Below, one piece after another: positions 33,491 through 57,947 of a DNA stretch of 64,000 nt. Each line of letters opens with the position of its first letter. The first letter of the stretch is position 1. Location: positions 11,309,719 to 11,373,718 of the forward strand of contig NC_064046.1 in the NCBI RefSeq assembly GCF_932526225.1. The letters run 5' to 3'. The notes below the pieces were generated by a model, which saw only the letters and a program-made list of their open reading frames with translations, ran no database searches and had not been told where the DNA came from. The translations under genes and the position numbers were made by a program. Source of the DNA: Nematostella vectensis. Its lineage: Eukaryota; Cnidaria; Anthozoa; Actiniaria; Edwardsiidae.

Positions 33491-36400
33491 TGAGATTTCA
33501 GCTCTCAGATCCATGTTATTTGTGCAGTTGAAGGCGCGATTTAAAAACTGCATATTTAACCATAGCCTCAATTTCTACCAAGTTATTTTGGAAAATCATC
33601 TCAGGTTGGATTGATTTCGCTGTATTTACTCGAGACACGCGGCTCAAGATAAGAATTAAGTTATAAGTGCTGACTGCTTTAGATTCATACAGCTTACTTC
33701 AAGACGTGCTCTTGACACTCATGAATGGTCGAGGTATTTACCTTTATTGCTTAATCTTTTTTAACGTGAAAGTAGTATGAAACAATTGATGGAAATCGTC
33801 TCGTACAAATCGCTTTGTCGATGAATCTACTTTACATCGGACACTTGACCGGCTACCCTAACATGAATTTTATTTTCTTACTATAAAATATCTTGATCTC
33901 TCATTGATTCTCATCATTTTAACCATGTCGAATTTAATAAAGTACAGCATAGGTGTTGTAGGTTATGTAAGTGTAAAATATGTACTTAAATCTATGAAAA
34001 TTATTTTGGTACTTTGGTGCTTCCTTTAGATAAGCTTAAGTTTTATTATTACCCTGAAATACCTTTATCTCCATTGAATGTCATTTAATTTTTATGGAAC
34101 ATTTTCAATAAAATTTGTAATATTTTTGTAGTGTTGTTGATCTTGAAAATATGTTTATGCTCTATAAATTTCAATCAAGTCTGGATATTCTATAGCCCTC
34201 TCATTTGACTTCAAAATAAATAAATGTTGTTGTTTACTTGTAACTTACATAAATAAAATAATACATTTCAATAAAATTATATTGTTAAATACAATAGGAC
34301 TTACTTTGGGTGTTAAAATAAATTTACCCCTAAGTGATAGCACATTGAGGGCAGTGAAATAAGAAATGTTTAAGAAATAACTTTAAAACACATTCTCAGC
34401 TTTCCTTAATCTTATTTCGGTGCTTACTCTGATGTGGGGATAGTATTTGAAGATAGGACAGTCAGCCTTGTCTACTTTCATGGAGCACACCTCGAGTCCA
34501 CCCCACACCTGAAGAGATGATGCTCTTACCTTTCTCGCCCCAATCAGTGTTGTGATATGGCATTTACAATACAAAACAAGATTATATATATTGTTTTATT
34601 ATATCCAAAGTAGGCAGTAAAATCTTTGTCATACATGTCACACAAACAAGTTGCAGATCTCAGGTATCCCAGTCAACCCTGCACACAGGGTCTAGTTTCA
34701 TTTAAGAGAGTTCCGGTTTTGATAGTTGTCAGGATTTTTAACAATAAATATATTCCCAACCGCCCCAAATAGGCATTTTAATAAACATGGCTATAGACTG
34801 TGTGATTTTGGCCATTCATCAAGGAACCAGACTCTGGATGGTACGCAAAAATGGCTTAGACGAACTAATATTATAAAGGAGCCCTCGATTTAATGAGTAA
34901 AGGCCATTTTTAAGAATGTTCGCTAGAAACTATAGCTTAATTACCCCTTCTGAAAGGTGTAACATAGTGCATTTTTAAATAATATTTCAAAAAAAAATTA
35001 AAATGCCCGTTTGACTTACTAAAAATAATGAAGTGCCAGATTTTTCCCGTTACTTAGCCATTTTCTAAAAAGTGCAAAAGTGCAGATTTTGATTTTTGTT
35101 CTTGTTGTGACCTGTTTCAAAGCGTATTACTTCTGTTACTGAGAAAATAACAAAACAAGCCACTAAAGCACAAAAATAAACCTTATCAACGTGATGTTAT
35201 TACCGGTAGCATTTTAGACTGCTCAAAATTCGCACGGTTTTGTTTCGTTCACAGTTCACCTCCTCTAGCTGTGGTTAAAAGAAAACCAGACAACTACAGA
35301 CAGATAGCTGTTATTCATACTGTTCCGTTAAAACATCGTTTTCGGTTCGAAATTTTGATGGGCCGAAAATTCTCCCAGCCTCATGTTGAAAGGATAGAGA
35401 CCTAGGGCGCGTTTTTTTTCCCTATAATTCTGGTATGGGAATGGCTGGTAGAGAAAATCATAATGGAATTCAAGTCATTCTGCTACCCCATACGCTGCAT
35501 CACAGTATTTCTCCGAGCACAGGGAGCCCGGCTAAAACGCCTGGGACTAGGCTGGAGGATAATCCTCGGGATGCATGGTCTATTTGTGTTAATAACTACG
35601 TCTAATTAAATTATGTAACTGATCATAATTGGTTTGTGCATTTTCCATGCAATCAATGCAATATGCGCCCTCATTCCAGACCCGTACCCAGTTCCCGAAA
35701 CGGCATCTTGACCGTCATGCACCTGCGCCTCTTCAACCTCCCCAAAATGCATCGCGCGGCGTCTTGGTATTAGACTGCCCTCATTCGCCAAGGAAACTGG
35801 GCGCGAGTTTGCGATAACCTGATTTTTTTTGAACGCCTGAATGAATGGTGTAGCGTTTTTCCGCTGTGTGTAGCCATGTGCGTGACGACAGAGCAAAAAA
35901 ATGGCAAATTTTCCCCAAATAAGGTCTGGTGAACTTCGGTAAGGTTGAATTTTTGCATTTTAATTTTTTTTTTTTAACCAACATATCAAAAAGTGTTTTT
36001 TTCTTATGGATTCGTCTTAGAGATATGAGGCTTGAAGTGCAATTTTCAAATGTTCAAAGTATGAATTCTCCTTGTTTTTAGGGAGAAGTCGGGCTCTGAT
36101 CAGAAATTAAGCCGACTTTGCTCGCTAATATCTAAATTTCATATCTTCTAAATTTCTTTAAAATTTGGAATAAAGCTTTTGGTCATAGGAACTTCTTGTA
36201 TGCGGAATGTTGAGCATATATATTGAGAATTGGAAAATTTCATGCCATTTTTTGGCTTTGTCGTGCGTGACCAGTATGAGGTCTACATTATGGCGTAAAC
36301 CTGATATGTGCATATTAATATTTGGGTGACCTTCAAACCCGCTCGGTCAATCTCTGGGAGGCCTGGGTCTAAGGGCTTTTCAAGATTAGTGAGATGAAAA

Positions 36401-37254
36401 TTTAACCAAGCTGTCAGGTTTTTTTGGACAAATTCTTGCCACGAGTCTCAAATTGACAGGAATCAGCATTTTTCACCATATTTCCTAGAGATCAGGGAGC
36501 GGGAAAACTTTAGCTCTTCTAAATATGGGCATCAATGACCATATAAGGCAATGCAAACGAAGGACACTATCCTTGGGGAATATGTTTGATATGTTAACAA
36601 AGCTGTGGAAAGGGGGGGGGGGGGGGCACGATAAAGTAACATTAAGAAAATATTGAGGGAAAGATGACATTCTTATCCAAACTTAAACCAAACAAATTTG
36701 TTAAAGAAGGCCAATCACGCCGCCATTTTATACTCCATTTCACAAAGCATCCATTTCCACCTACTAATTCTAGCGAGTAACCAAATATTCTCAATCAATA
36801 TCGCCAATAACATGTCAGACTTAGTTCGTAGATCGTAATATTGAAGTTTCCTTGCGAAAACCCCCCGCTGTATTTTCAATGATAAACAATAACAAAGGCG
36901 TGGGTTATCGACATTCTTTAATAAAATCACAAAAATTTCGAACTATTTTAAATTTTTGGGCCCTGTATTTCGAACAATGTTTTAGCTTTTAAAGGGTATG
37001 TGGCTTGACTTTGTATCAATTTTCGTCGCTATGCAATTTTTTCCCGTAAAAAAGATTCTGACCATCAGCAATACATTGGTAAAGATGTCATGGAACCCAG
37101 TTGAATAAAGTACTTTGTCGCTAAAATGAAAACAACCAGAACGCAATAAATATCAATAAAAAAGAACTCGCTAGTTCAAAATGACATCAATCAACTGCAC
37201 GTTATATAAGCCATCGATTTAAAGTGTGCGTTCGTATTTGAAAGCGACACAGAG
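33491..37254. other. Intergenic stretch with one unassigned minus-strand open frame
   Basis: A minus-strand frame at 34574-34383 contains VWGGLEVCSMKVDKADCPIF followed by KYYPHIR and looks protein-like, but I do not recognise it and no exon partners were found. The rest is AT-rich DNA with a G-run at 36612-36627. No other gene is supported. Confidence 0.35.
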
Positions 37255-49201
<11,947 letters not shown>

Positions 49202-51606
49202 TTTTTGGAACCAAATGAGACCAAGCATGTTGCATTCGTTAAAACGATTAACCGTTATGGAGCAATACTGATGCTCAACAAACTTTGCAGCTGCTTTTGT
49301 AGACGAACTAAGTTTAAAACTATATTCTCCCTAATGTTATATACTATAGATTAAAACAATTGGGAGAATTAAAATCAAGATCAGATTTGTTAAGTCTAAA
49401 GCACACTAGGACACAAAACAACATAAGCTTGAAGTCACGAGAACAAAATTCCCCACTCACAAGTGAAATTTCACTAAAATAAATACAGACAAATCTAGCA
49501 ATAATGTAATGTTAACATATCATGTTAGCATTCATGTTGTTTTCCCAACTTTTCCGGTTGTGACATAACGGTATTATTGTGTTATGTTGCTACTGTGCAT
49601 CAAGCATTATAATTAAACGAAAGTCCAAAAGCTCGAAACACTGTTAGGCTCGGTTACTGTCTCCAAAAACCCAGTTATACAATCGTAATATGTTCAACTT
49701 TTACCCAGAATATGGGTGGCTCTAAAAGAATGGTCTTGAAAATCCTGATCGAGTGTTGACTAAAATCTAAACAAGTTTTCAAAACAAAACAAAACAAAAG
49801 CAACAGAAAGCATGTGTGATACCGCTGTTTCATTTAACAATGATATCCAGCCTAAAATCTGCATTTTTCATCTTTTTGCTGAAAAGTTTTAAATTCGTTT
49901 GTAGTCAGCCCAGAGTGCACTTTAAGGTCGCGGATGAATTAAAAAGAGAACAGGACAAACACGAGGATCTATAATATGGATCTTTTGTTGGTGATTCCTA
50001 TCCCTGTATCCCGCAAGGTTTAGTTATTGGTAGAATACAGAGCACAAAGCATCCATTCCCATTCGGCTAATTCAAGCGAGTAAAAAAACCCAAGATATTT
50101 ACAGTCATATAGTCAATAACGTATCAGACTTCATTAGTAGATTGTAAAAATATTTTGGAGTTTCTTTACGAATAAACCGTTGTATTTTTAATGATAAACA
50201 AGGGGTGGTTTAAATTTTTTTTAGGTTTATCTGACTAGGGAACGGCAGGTGCCTTTTTTACTTGTTAGAATACAGGCCCGTTAATTTTCTTGGGGGGGGG
50301 ATGCGAAATCCGAAAAAAGTGGTTTAACTTTTTCCTGGGAGGGGGGGGGGGGGGAGTGAGTGAGTTTTCCGATAAGAATCTGGGCACCACATTTTTTATG
50401 CACTTACGGGACGTCTATCGTCTATTAGATTAACGACATACCAAAGTGATCTAGAATGCCTTTTTATCTAATTCGCTTATGCTTTATAGCTTTGTCTACA
50501 ACGGCACGTCTGCATATGGCGAACCGAAAGTGCGTGGACTTTCGGCCGATAAGGGGGGGGGGGGTTTGCACCCCCACCCCCTTGAATATCTCTGTGTATT
50601 TAAAAAATCAGATCCTCTTGTTCAAGGATCCTGTTTTTACTATGCGTTGGCACGGGTAACATCGTCTACAAAACTTATAAATTAAACACCTTTGAAAAGC
50701 AATCCCTCAACTAAGAAAGGATTTCGCTATCTCGGAAGGCAGGAGACATTTTGGATTAAGGTTAGAAATATTTTATTTGTTTGGTTATCAATATTCAACA
50801 CAAATTGTGATGGATTTTTGTTTTTTATTAAGAAATCGCTGACAAAGTATCCTAATTTTCCGTGGCCTGCGTGCAGACAAACTTGACCGTGTTTCTTGGT
50901 TTTCTCGTTTACTTGTAGCTAAGACTTCTTCTACAATGGAATCTGAAATATATATCAATCATAACGCCGTAATATTTTAGTTTATTGCTCGATTTAAAAA
51001 CGGGAGAATATGGCTTCAAACATTTACAATGAAGGTATACATTTCAACCGCACGGCACGTGCAAACCAGACGAAATGTCTTGTATCGAATATTATCTTTA
51101 ATTTGTTAACCGAATATATTCATAATAAATGAAATTTCTTGAAGATGATGTCATATATTGATCTGGCTCCGTTTTAGCCGTGATTCATAACTACAGTTTA
51201 CTAGGCGATTTTCCATCCTCATCTTGTTTCTCCTCCTCCCCACTGTAACTTCAAGAAATTGGCTTTTACATATATATTCGGTGAACAAATTAAAGACAAT
51301 ATTCGATACACGAACATTTCGTCTGTTCTGCTCGTGGGTATCAGATACGAGTACGGCAACAAGAAAACAATTCCAATTTGTGGAAATGCGCGCTGTCCGG
51401 TAGATTTCAAACCGTTTTCCGCCAAACTATGCCGTGAAATTCCAAGTTTAACGATCTAGCGATTATGTAGACGGTTGAAGCAGGTAGGTGCCCTGGTTGA
51501 AGTAAATTCAGCTTTTTCGGTTTGCTTGTAATGAAGTTTACGTTTTTTTTTTGTTTGTTTCTGAGTATAATTTATCGCCAAGCGCCTAAGTAACTGTTAT
51601 TGTGTT
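49202..51606. other. Upstream region of the WSC/PAN gene, no genes recognised
   Basis: It contains G-runs and a GGCCCGTTAATTTTC partial MITE (50275-50380). An imperfect inverted repeat pairs about 51075-51145 with 51245-51330 (ACGAAATGT...ATCGAATATT...TTTAATTTGTT). Short open frames have no recognised domain. Confidence 0.45.
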
Positions 51607-52856
51607 AATTTAGGCGGAGGGTACAAAATGCAGGTTGAAGGTCGGATTCAGGTTGAGTACAAAATACAGGTCGGGTGATTTTACCGTTTTCTCTATTTCA
51701 TTCAATTTGATGTGCAGCAAATTGCTGGCGAGATATTCGTATTATTTCTACGGTCACGTGATCCGTGACGTCATCACCTATAACTTTTTTTTACTTGTCC
51801 TTCTACCGTTATACATTAAACACGCACGCGCACTATAAAAGGGAGCTCCCTAGGAAAGCTCCGAAAAATCTGTCAATCAAATCAGTTGAGTTGATAAATT
51901 CATCGGACTTGCTATTTGAAAGCTATTTGAAAGGACTGAAGAGTTGAGTTGCTTGAAAGGAGGGAGGAAAACTTCAGCGGGAATAAGTACATATCAGTTG
52001 TTGATTACTCGAGGTTCGTGAGTAGTGCTTCAAGCAAATCGGACTTCTGTGACGTTGAGAATTCCTTTGATGAACTAAGACGGGATTTACAATGTTGTTG
52101 TTGATCCTTAATTCTCTTAAGTCGACTTTCGTTTCCTCTAGAAAGCTCTCAAAAAGGACTTCGCCACCATTGCAAATGACCGTTGCACTGCTGTGGGATC
52201 GACCAGAAGACCGAAACTTCTGGCTTTGGTCTCTATATTTGGGGGTTGTTTTGCGACTGTCCTTTTGGTTGAATCTGCTATCCACAATAACAAACTGAGT
52301 GGAGGCTCGTAGGAAAGAAAATAGTGAGACTGGAGCAAAAAGGACTGATTGACACTGGGAAAATAGCGCGAATTTCAAAAGCTGCCTCCATTCACAACAA
52401 AAAAGACGGAAAATACCGTATTATTTCAATATGTCGAAGACAAAAATACTATACATGCAACAAAAAGCACATTAATTATTTAGTTAGAGCTTTGTTGACT
52501 AATAAAAAGGTGTTTTTTATTATGCTTTATTCGAGCTTTGATTCCCCCTTTGATAACGCTACCAGCCGCCATGTTGGATACTGATTAGTATGCAAAAGGG
52601 GGCGGAGCGATCACTTTTATACCGCGCGTTCGTGTTTAATTTGTTTGGTTGATGTGCAGCAAATCACTGGCGAGATACTCGTATCATTCCCACGGTCATG
52701 TGATTGATTAGTAATAAACGAGAATCTGAGTATTCAATATTTTAACGCGTCACGTGAGGCGCAGAAATTGAATGAAATAGAGAAAGAAAGAAAAAAAAAA
52801 CAGTAAAATCACCCGACCTGCATTTAGTACTCAACCTGCGTCCAACCTACCCTTGT

Positions 52857-53588
52857 CCCAGAGCCTCGAGCGTCTCTCTATTTAGTGGCCAGCGAGGATG
52901 AGACGAGGCTCTGGGTTCTCGAAGCGCAATTTCGACTTCTGCAAGGTTCAGAATCTGAACTTGGTCGCTGATTGGCCAATTGATGTGTGGTCATGGAAAT
53001 GTAAAGTTTGTTCAAGAATGTAAAAATGTAAAGTTTGTCTCTTTACGAGTTAATCAAGCGGCGAGATGTCTTCTCTTTGCTGCCGACCGGCTACGGGAAA
53101 CCGCTGATTTTCCAGCTTATTCCAGGCGTTTGCTCTCGCCTCAACGATATAGGATTCAACTATCCAAATCAATCGATTGTACTTGTTATTTGCCTCATGA
53201 ATTCTTTGATAGACTCGTTCCGAGGATAACTGCGAACTTATCCACGATTTTCTCCTCCTTGAAGCGCTTTCCCGAGAAAATGTTGTATTCCCCACCTCCT
53301 ATTGGCATATTCTTGTCACTAACTATACAGTAATAATGATCCCATGGGTTTTCAGATGAATGTTGTTGTTTTTAAATCGGGTGTTCATGCGCTTTTCATA
53401 CTTGTGAATTCGATTCCCGAGGGAAGAGATGTTTACATCCAAGGTAGCACCATGTGAAACTGACACATGCTAATCACAAACATTAACATGGTAGTGAGGC
53501 AGAATTCGAAATACCGCTTCGAGAGGGCAGAGCCTCGCCTCAACCTCGCTGGCCACTGAATAGAAAGACGCTCAAGGCTCTGGGACCA
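52857..53588. mobile_element. Element with ~90-bp inverted ends carrying a RecQ-helicase fragment
   Basis: CCCAGAGCCTCGAGCGTCTC at the left and the inverse GACGCTCAAGGCTCTGGG at the right continue inward through GTGGCCAGCGAGG and CTCGAAGCG, giving ~90-bp TIRs. Each end is itself a hairpin. The interior holds a helicase fragment. Confidence 0.75.
53035..53229 (+). pseudogene. RecQ-like DNA helicase fragment
   Basis: RDVFSLLPTGYGKPLIFQLI matches helicase motif I of RecQ-type enzymes, where the expected sequence is TGYGKS; the Ser is replaced by Pro here. IVLVICLMNSLIDS resembles motif Ia with ISPL altered. The frame ends soon after and no further helicase motif follows. It is a fragment trapped inside the TIR element. 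Confidence 0.7.
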
Positions 53589-53973
53589 GGGTACAACCTG
53601 CAACCTGCAACCTGCATTTTGTACCCTCCGTAATTTAAGCAACAACGTCGGCGACTGACTTGAGAAAGTGATAGTCTAGTTTTCAGCGCACACGTTCCCG
53701 TCCTAGCTAGACCGTAAAACTTGGAGTTTTCACGTTGTAGTTTGAAGGACAACGGCTGAATCTTTCAATTGTTTTCTGCCCTCGTGGTTTTAGTATCGTC
53801 GCGGTTTTTCTGTGGTCAGCGCAGTGCATTATGGGGTTGTGTAAAGCCAAGATGGCGGCCATTGCGTTGATGTTTATCTATTCATTAAGTTGGCGATAAG
53901 GATAAAAGGAAACAATGCCAGACGGGAACGAAAACCCCCAGAGAGGTAATAAGAAGTCGGGGAGTCCTTTCAA

Positions 53974-54195
53974 GTGTCAAAGCCAGCGTTGGAGTGCTGG
54001 AGAACCGGGACAACGCGAAACGACATGGCAGCTTTGGAAGGTACGGCTGGATGGATGGAAGTGAAGGACGAAGACAAACTAGATCTTTTGCTACTTGTGG
54101 CAGGCGAAGAGCTGCAAAATATTATAAGCCCTACCGGAACTGCCCACGGACTACGATTCGCACATATTAAAACTCGACCAGCACTTCAAAGCTAG
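53974..54195 (+). pseudogene. Gag fragment of the Gypsy element
   Basis: A short frame with DEDKLDLLLLVAGEELQNII, typical of the capsid-like part of Gypsy Gag, is out of frame with the sequences before and after it. Confidence 0.55.
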
Positions 54196-54344
54196 CAGAA
54201 ACAACACGCTCGAGCGGTACAAGTTGTTCAGTATGGAATGGCCATCGGAGATGTACTTCTCGGATTTCGAAGCCAAATGCCGACAAAAAGGACAGTTCTG
54301 TGACTTCCCTTTCACGCTGGATTAAGCCATTATAATGCTCACAA

Positions 54345-55382
54345 TTGTCAAAAAAAAACAAAACGGCGAGTTACGAAACGAAATCATCCGACTTAAAGTC
54401 AGTGCGAGAGATGGCAAAAGCATACGAAGTAGAGAAGGAAGGCAGTGCAATGATAGATACAGGAGCCAACGTCCACAAGGAACAAGGAAGGGAAGAGTCA
54501 GAAGTGAAAAGAATAAGCAGGCTAGGGGGTTACAGTGGAAGAAACAAAGGTCAGGGTCAAGCTGAAGAACGAGGCCGGGTTCAAGGAAAACCGAGGTGTC
54601 CGAGGTGTGGGAACGAGGCACACCCTCGGGGTATATCATGCCAAGCAAGAAGACAGTGCCGGAAGTGCGGAGGTATGACTCACTTTGAAAGAGTCTGCAA
54701 TGCCACCGCGAACCGCAGAAATGACAGACGGGTCAACCGATTGGAGTCAGATTATGAGAGCGAAATGTGCTATGTGGCAATAGAAGAGGAAAGCTCCGAA
54801 GACGTCTATGCGTATCAGATAAAATCCAACAACTCGACCAGCCCCACTGTCGATCTCCTGATAAACGGAAGCAGCCTGAGCCTGCACATAGACACACAAG
54901 CAGATATAACGGTCAAAACAGAGAAGCATTACAAGATCATGAAAAACAGTCCACTAGAGAAAACCAGAGTGACCTTGAGAGCATATTCAGGGGAAGGAAA
55001 AGGTCCAGCTCTACCATTACTGGGAAAGTTCAATGCCAAGCTGTCGAAAGGAGACAGAGAAATGCAAGAAACAGTGTACGTCGCCAGAGGACAAGGAGAC
55101 GTGGCGTTACTAAGCCGCCGACAAGCTGCCGAGAAGATGGGCTTTATAGAATACCACTTAGCCGCGACCAACGTAGAGAGAGATACCATCGCTGACCTGG
55201 TCAAAGAATGCAGCGACGTTTTTCAGGGCATCGGGAAGCTCAAAAGAGTAAACGTCAGACTACACGTAGACCCAGAGGTGAAGGGGGTAGTCCAGAAGCA
55301 TCGTAGAATATCCATTCCACTGAAAGAGAAGCTTGATGAGTTGCTAACAGATGGGAAGAAATGGACATTATCAAGGATGTAG
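54345..55382 (+). pseudogene. Gag-protease-RT N-terminal part of the Gypsy element
   Basis: A 345-codon frame contains two CCHC zinc knuckles (CPRCGNEAHPRGISC; CRKCGGMTHFERVC). An aspartic-protease-like LHIDTQADITV follows, where DTG would be expected, so the active-site Gly is replaced by Gln. The frame then reaches the segment leading into reverse transcriptase (RISIPLKEKLDELLTDG). It shifts frame at about 55360-55380. Confidence 0.8.
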
Positions 55383-55865
55383 AAGATGAGCCGATTACCT
55401 GGTACAGCAACGTGGTTATCACACCAAAGAAGGACGGGGAAAGCATCAGAGCCAGCCTGGACATGTTGGATGCAAACCAGCACATCAAAAGAACAAGACG
55501 CGCCATTCCTACACTGAGGGAGCTGGAGACCAGGCTGAACGGTGCAAAACACTTCTCTCACTTGGATATGAATGACGGCTACATGCAGCTAGAGCTGGCA
55601 GAGAAAAGCAGGAAGCTGACCACCTTTTTCACGCCAAGAAGGGCTCAAGCGATTTAAGAGGCTACAGTTTGGGGTCAACAGCGCGGCCGAAATCTTCAGT
55701 GAGGGAGTTCGAAAGGTGGTAGCCCAAGAACCGAATGCCATAAGTATTTATGATGACATCCTGATATATGGAACAAGCCAAGAAGAACACGATCGCGCCC
55801 TGAGACATGTCCTGAAGCTATGGAAAGATAACAATCTCAGCCTAAAGAAGCCTAAAGAAAAGTAG
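55361..55865 (+). pseudogene. Reverse transcriptase of the Gypsy element, frameshifted
   Basis: ITWYSNVVITPKKDGESIRA and HFSHLDMNDGYMQLELAE (55361-55657) are RT motifs. After a frame change near 55645, LQFGVNSAAEIF and the catalytic YDDILIYGTS box (about 55749) follow, then in-frame stops near 55863. Confidence 0.85.
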
Positions 55866-56073
55866 ATTTAATTTGACGAAGGTTACGTTCTTCGGCAGAC
55901 CCCAGACCCGAACAAAGTAGCAGCGCTCAAGGCGGCCGTACACCCAGAGTCGGTCGCGGAAATAAGTTCATTCCTATTCTTTGCTGGCGCAAACGCAGAC
56001 TTCATGGAAGGATTCGCTCAGGTGACCGCGCCACTCCGGGCACTACTAAAGAAAGATGCCAAGTTCCAGACAG

Positions 56074-56402
56074 AGTGCCAACGGTCCTTCTTCATCTTCA
56101 TCTTCTGTAGCCTGATTATCAGTGCCAACGGTGCTTCTTCATCTTCATCTTCTCTAGCCTGAGTATCAGTGCCAACGGTGCCTCTTCATCTTCATCTTCT
56201 GTAGCCTGAGTATCAGTGCCGACGGTGCCTCTTCATCTTCATCTTCTCTAGCCTAAGTATCAGTGCCAACGGTGCTTCTTCATCTTCATCTTCTCTAGCC
56301 TGAATGTCAGTGCCAACGGTCCTTCTTCATCTTCATCTTCTCTAGCCTGAGTATCAGTGCCAACGGTGCCTCTTCATCTTCATCTTCTCTAGCCTGAATG
56401 TC
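56074..56402. repeat. 47-bp tandem repeat, 7 copies, inside pol
   Basis: Units GTGCCAACGGTGCTTCTTCA...TCTAGCCTGAGTATCA, 47 bp apart. The first unit begins inside the connection region (LLKKDAKFQTECQRSF), so the array arose from pol sequence or fused to it at that point. Confidence 0.9.
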
Positions 56403-56494
56403 AGGCCCTCAGGGGAGGGGGGGACTGGGGAGAGAATAAGGGACACAAATCCTTTCAAAGGGGTGCGGCAAAAAAAAAAAAACAGAATTTGGAT

Positions 56495-57246
56495 GTGTTT
56501 TTCATTGGTTAATAGACAAAGGACGCTCATCACGTGTATGACACCGGAAATAGATGTGAATTATATGTGAGATCTCAGACGCCATATTGAACGCTAAAAC
56601 AAACGCTACTCGAATTTCCTTATAACTAAAAGAAAGCTCTATGAAGACAACAGAGTTCGAGTGCGCTCTTGTGGATGCTTTGAAATATTTTCCGGGGATG
56701 GAGCTGAAAAAGAGCATAAGCTTTGCATCGAAAGTCTAGTCGGCAAGATGTGCTAGGGACCCGGGGGGGGGGGGGGGGGGGAGGGGGGTTCTTCAGGGGA
56801 AAAAGGGATAGGGATGCTTGTCGTGAGATTCGAAAAATACCCCTAAAAATACCCGCATACCAAAACTTGCTAACCTAAAAAATACCAATTCTAAGAGAAA
56901 AGCCTATTTCTTCTCGGATACCCCCTAAAAATACCTGAGGCCCGATTTTGACCCCTAAAAAATACGACGAGCATTCCTATCTCCATCTAGATAGGCATGA
57001 CTACCCAGCTTAGCTAGTAGTGTGCTTAAGACTAGCACTAACAGTGTGGAAAATATTTCAAAGCATCCACAAGAGCGCACTCGAACTCTGTCGTCTTCAT
57101 AGAGTTCTCTTTTAGTTATAAGGAAAAAAGTTTTTCGAGTAGCGTTTGTTTTAGCGTTCTCACAGATATCTCACATATAATTCACATCTATTTCCGGTGT
57201 CATACACGTGACGAGCGTCCTTTGTCTATTAACCAATCAAAAACAC
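56495..57246. mobile_element. Foldback element with ~200-bp inverted arms in the Gypsy element
   Basis: Arms 56495-56699 and 57049-57246 are inverted copies, for example GGTTAATAGACAAAGGACGC with GCGTCCTTTGTCTATTAACC. The spacer has a long G-run (56763-56789) and repeated CCCCTAAAAATAC motifs. No coding sequence was recognised. Confidence 0.85.
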
Positions 57247-57339
57247 GCAGACAAGAAGCGACAGGTGAAGACATCGGATTTACAAGTTGGAGACTCGGTC
57301 CTGTCCAGCCTAGAGGTGTAGAACAAGGGAACGCCGGCC

Positions 57340-57714
57340 TATGAGAGCCGGCCGCTACGTGTTCAGTTCAAAAGGGGTTCGCATGTCGTGGCACATAGAG
57401 AAGACGGCAGTAGTGTTACACGCAGCACGGCCCACTTTAAGAGAGTGCCATATAGGTCAGAAGATGATGCCACTCAGTGGTCCGCGGAAAGTTCTAAGGA
57501 GAACGACGAATCTGGAAACATCAAGGATCGCTACGCGGATTCGACCGCTTCGGTGCGAGATAGCGTGGAAGCGCCTACGGACAACATAGAAGACCCTCAA
57601 CCGATGAAAGCTTCCAGGCCAGACGGGAAAGAGTTGAGGAGCCTTAGACAACCTAAAGACCCGGAAACCTTCTGGAAGGAGAATTACCCAGATCACGAGC
57701 TCGGACGGAACTAA
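57340..57714 (+). pseudogene. Integrase C-terminal end of the Gypsy element
   Basis: HVVAHREDGSSVTRSTAHFK is the characteristic C-terminal segment of Gypsy integrases, followed by an acidic tail ending PDHELGRN and a stop. The catalytic core is absent upstream. Confidence 0.7.
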
Positions 57715-57947
57715 CAAGGACTTAGAGTAACTGGAAAGGCTCCAGGACATTGAACTCTCTTGTTAGCATTCACTATTTGCATTTGTTGTTATTAGTTTTG
57801 TTTGATAGTATTTAGAAGCCCCCATGTATGTAAAGCATAGGGGGATTGTAGTATCGTCGCGGTTTTCCTGTGGCCAGCGCGGTGCATTATGGGGTTGTGT
57901 AAGGCCAAGATGGCGGCCATTGCGTTGATGTTTATCTATTCATTAAA

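Larger units (their letters stand above)
51607..53640. mobile_element. TIR element with GTACAAAATGCAGGTTG ends, hosting a nested element
   Basis: The left end GGCGGAGGGTACAAAATGCA is matched by TGCATTTTGTACCCTCCG near 53616-53634. Inner segments (CACCCGACCTGCATTT / CAGGTCGGGTGATTTTAC, and GGTCACGTGA / TCACGTGAG) are also inverted. The right end is interrupted by the 52857-53588 element. Inside are a TATA-like CACTATAAAAGGG (51830 on) and an open segment after an acceptor-like CCTCTAG (52140). That segment encodes LALVSIFGGCFATVLLVES, a possible membrane helix; its function is unknown. Confidence 0.6.
53791..57947 (+). mobile_element. Decayed Gypsy-type LTR retrotransposon with nested insertions
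   Basis: Direct repeats of about 98 bp, TAGTATCGTCGCGG...CTATTCATTAA, at 53791-53889 and 57849-57947 are LTR-like. A purine-rich CATAGGGGGATTG precedes the right one. Between them are gag, zinc knuckle, protease, reverse transcriptase and integrase C-terminal remnants in order. RNase H and the integrase core are missing, and that position holds a 47-bp array and a foldback element. The order is that of Gypsy elements of the K02A2.6-like type. Several frameshifts and stops show it is dead. Confidence 0.8.

Noticed and set aside
51974..52378. 134-codon minus-strand frame
   Set aside because: It lies inside a TIR element opposite a more protein-like plus-strand segment and has no recognised domain.
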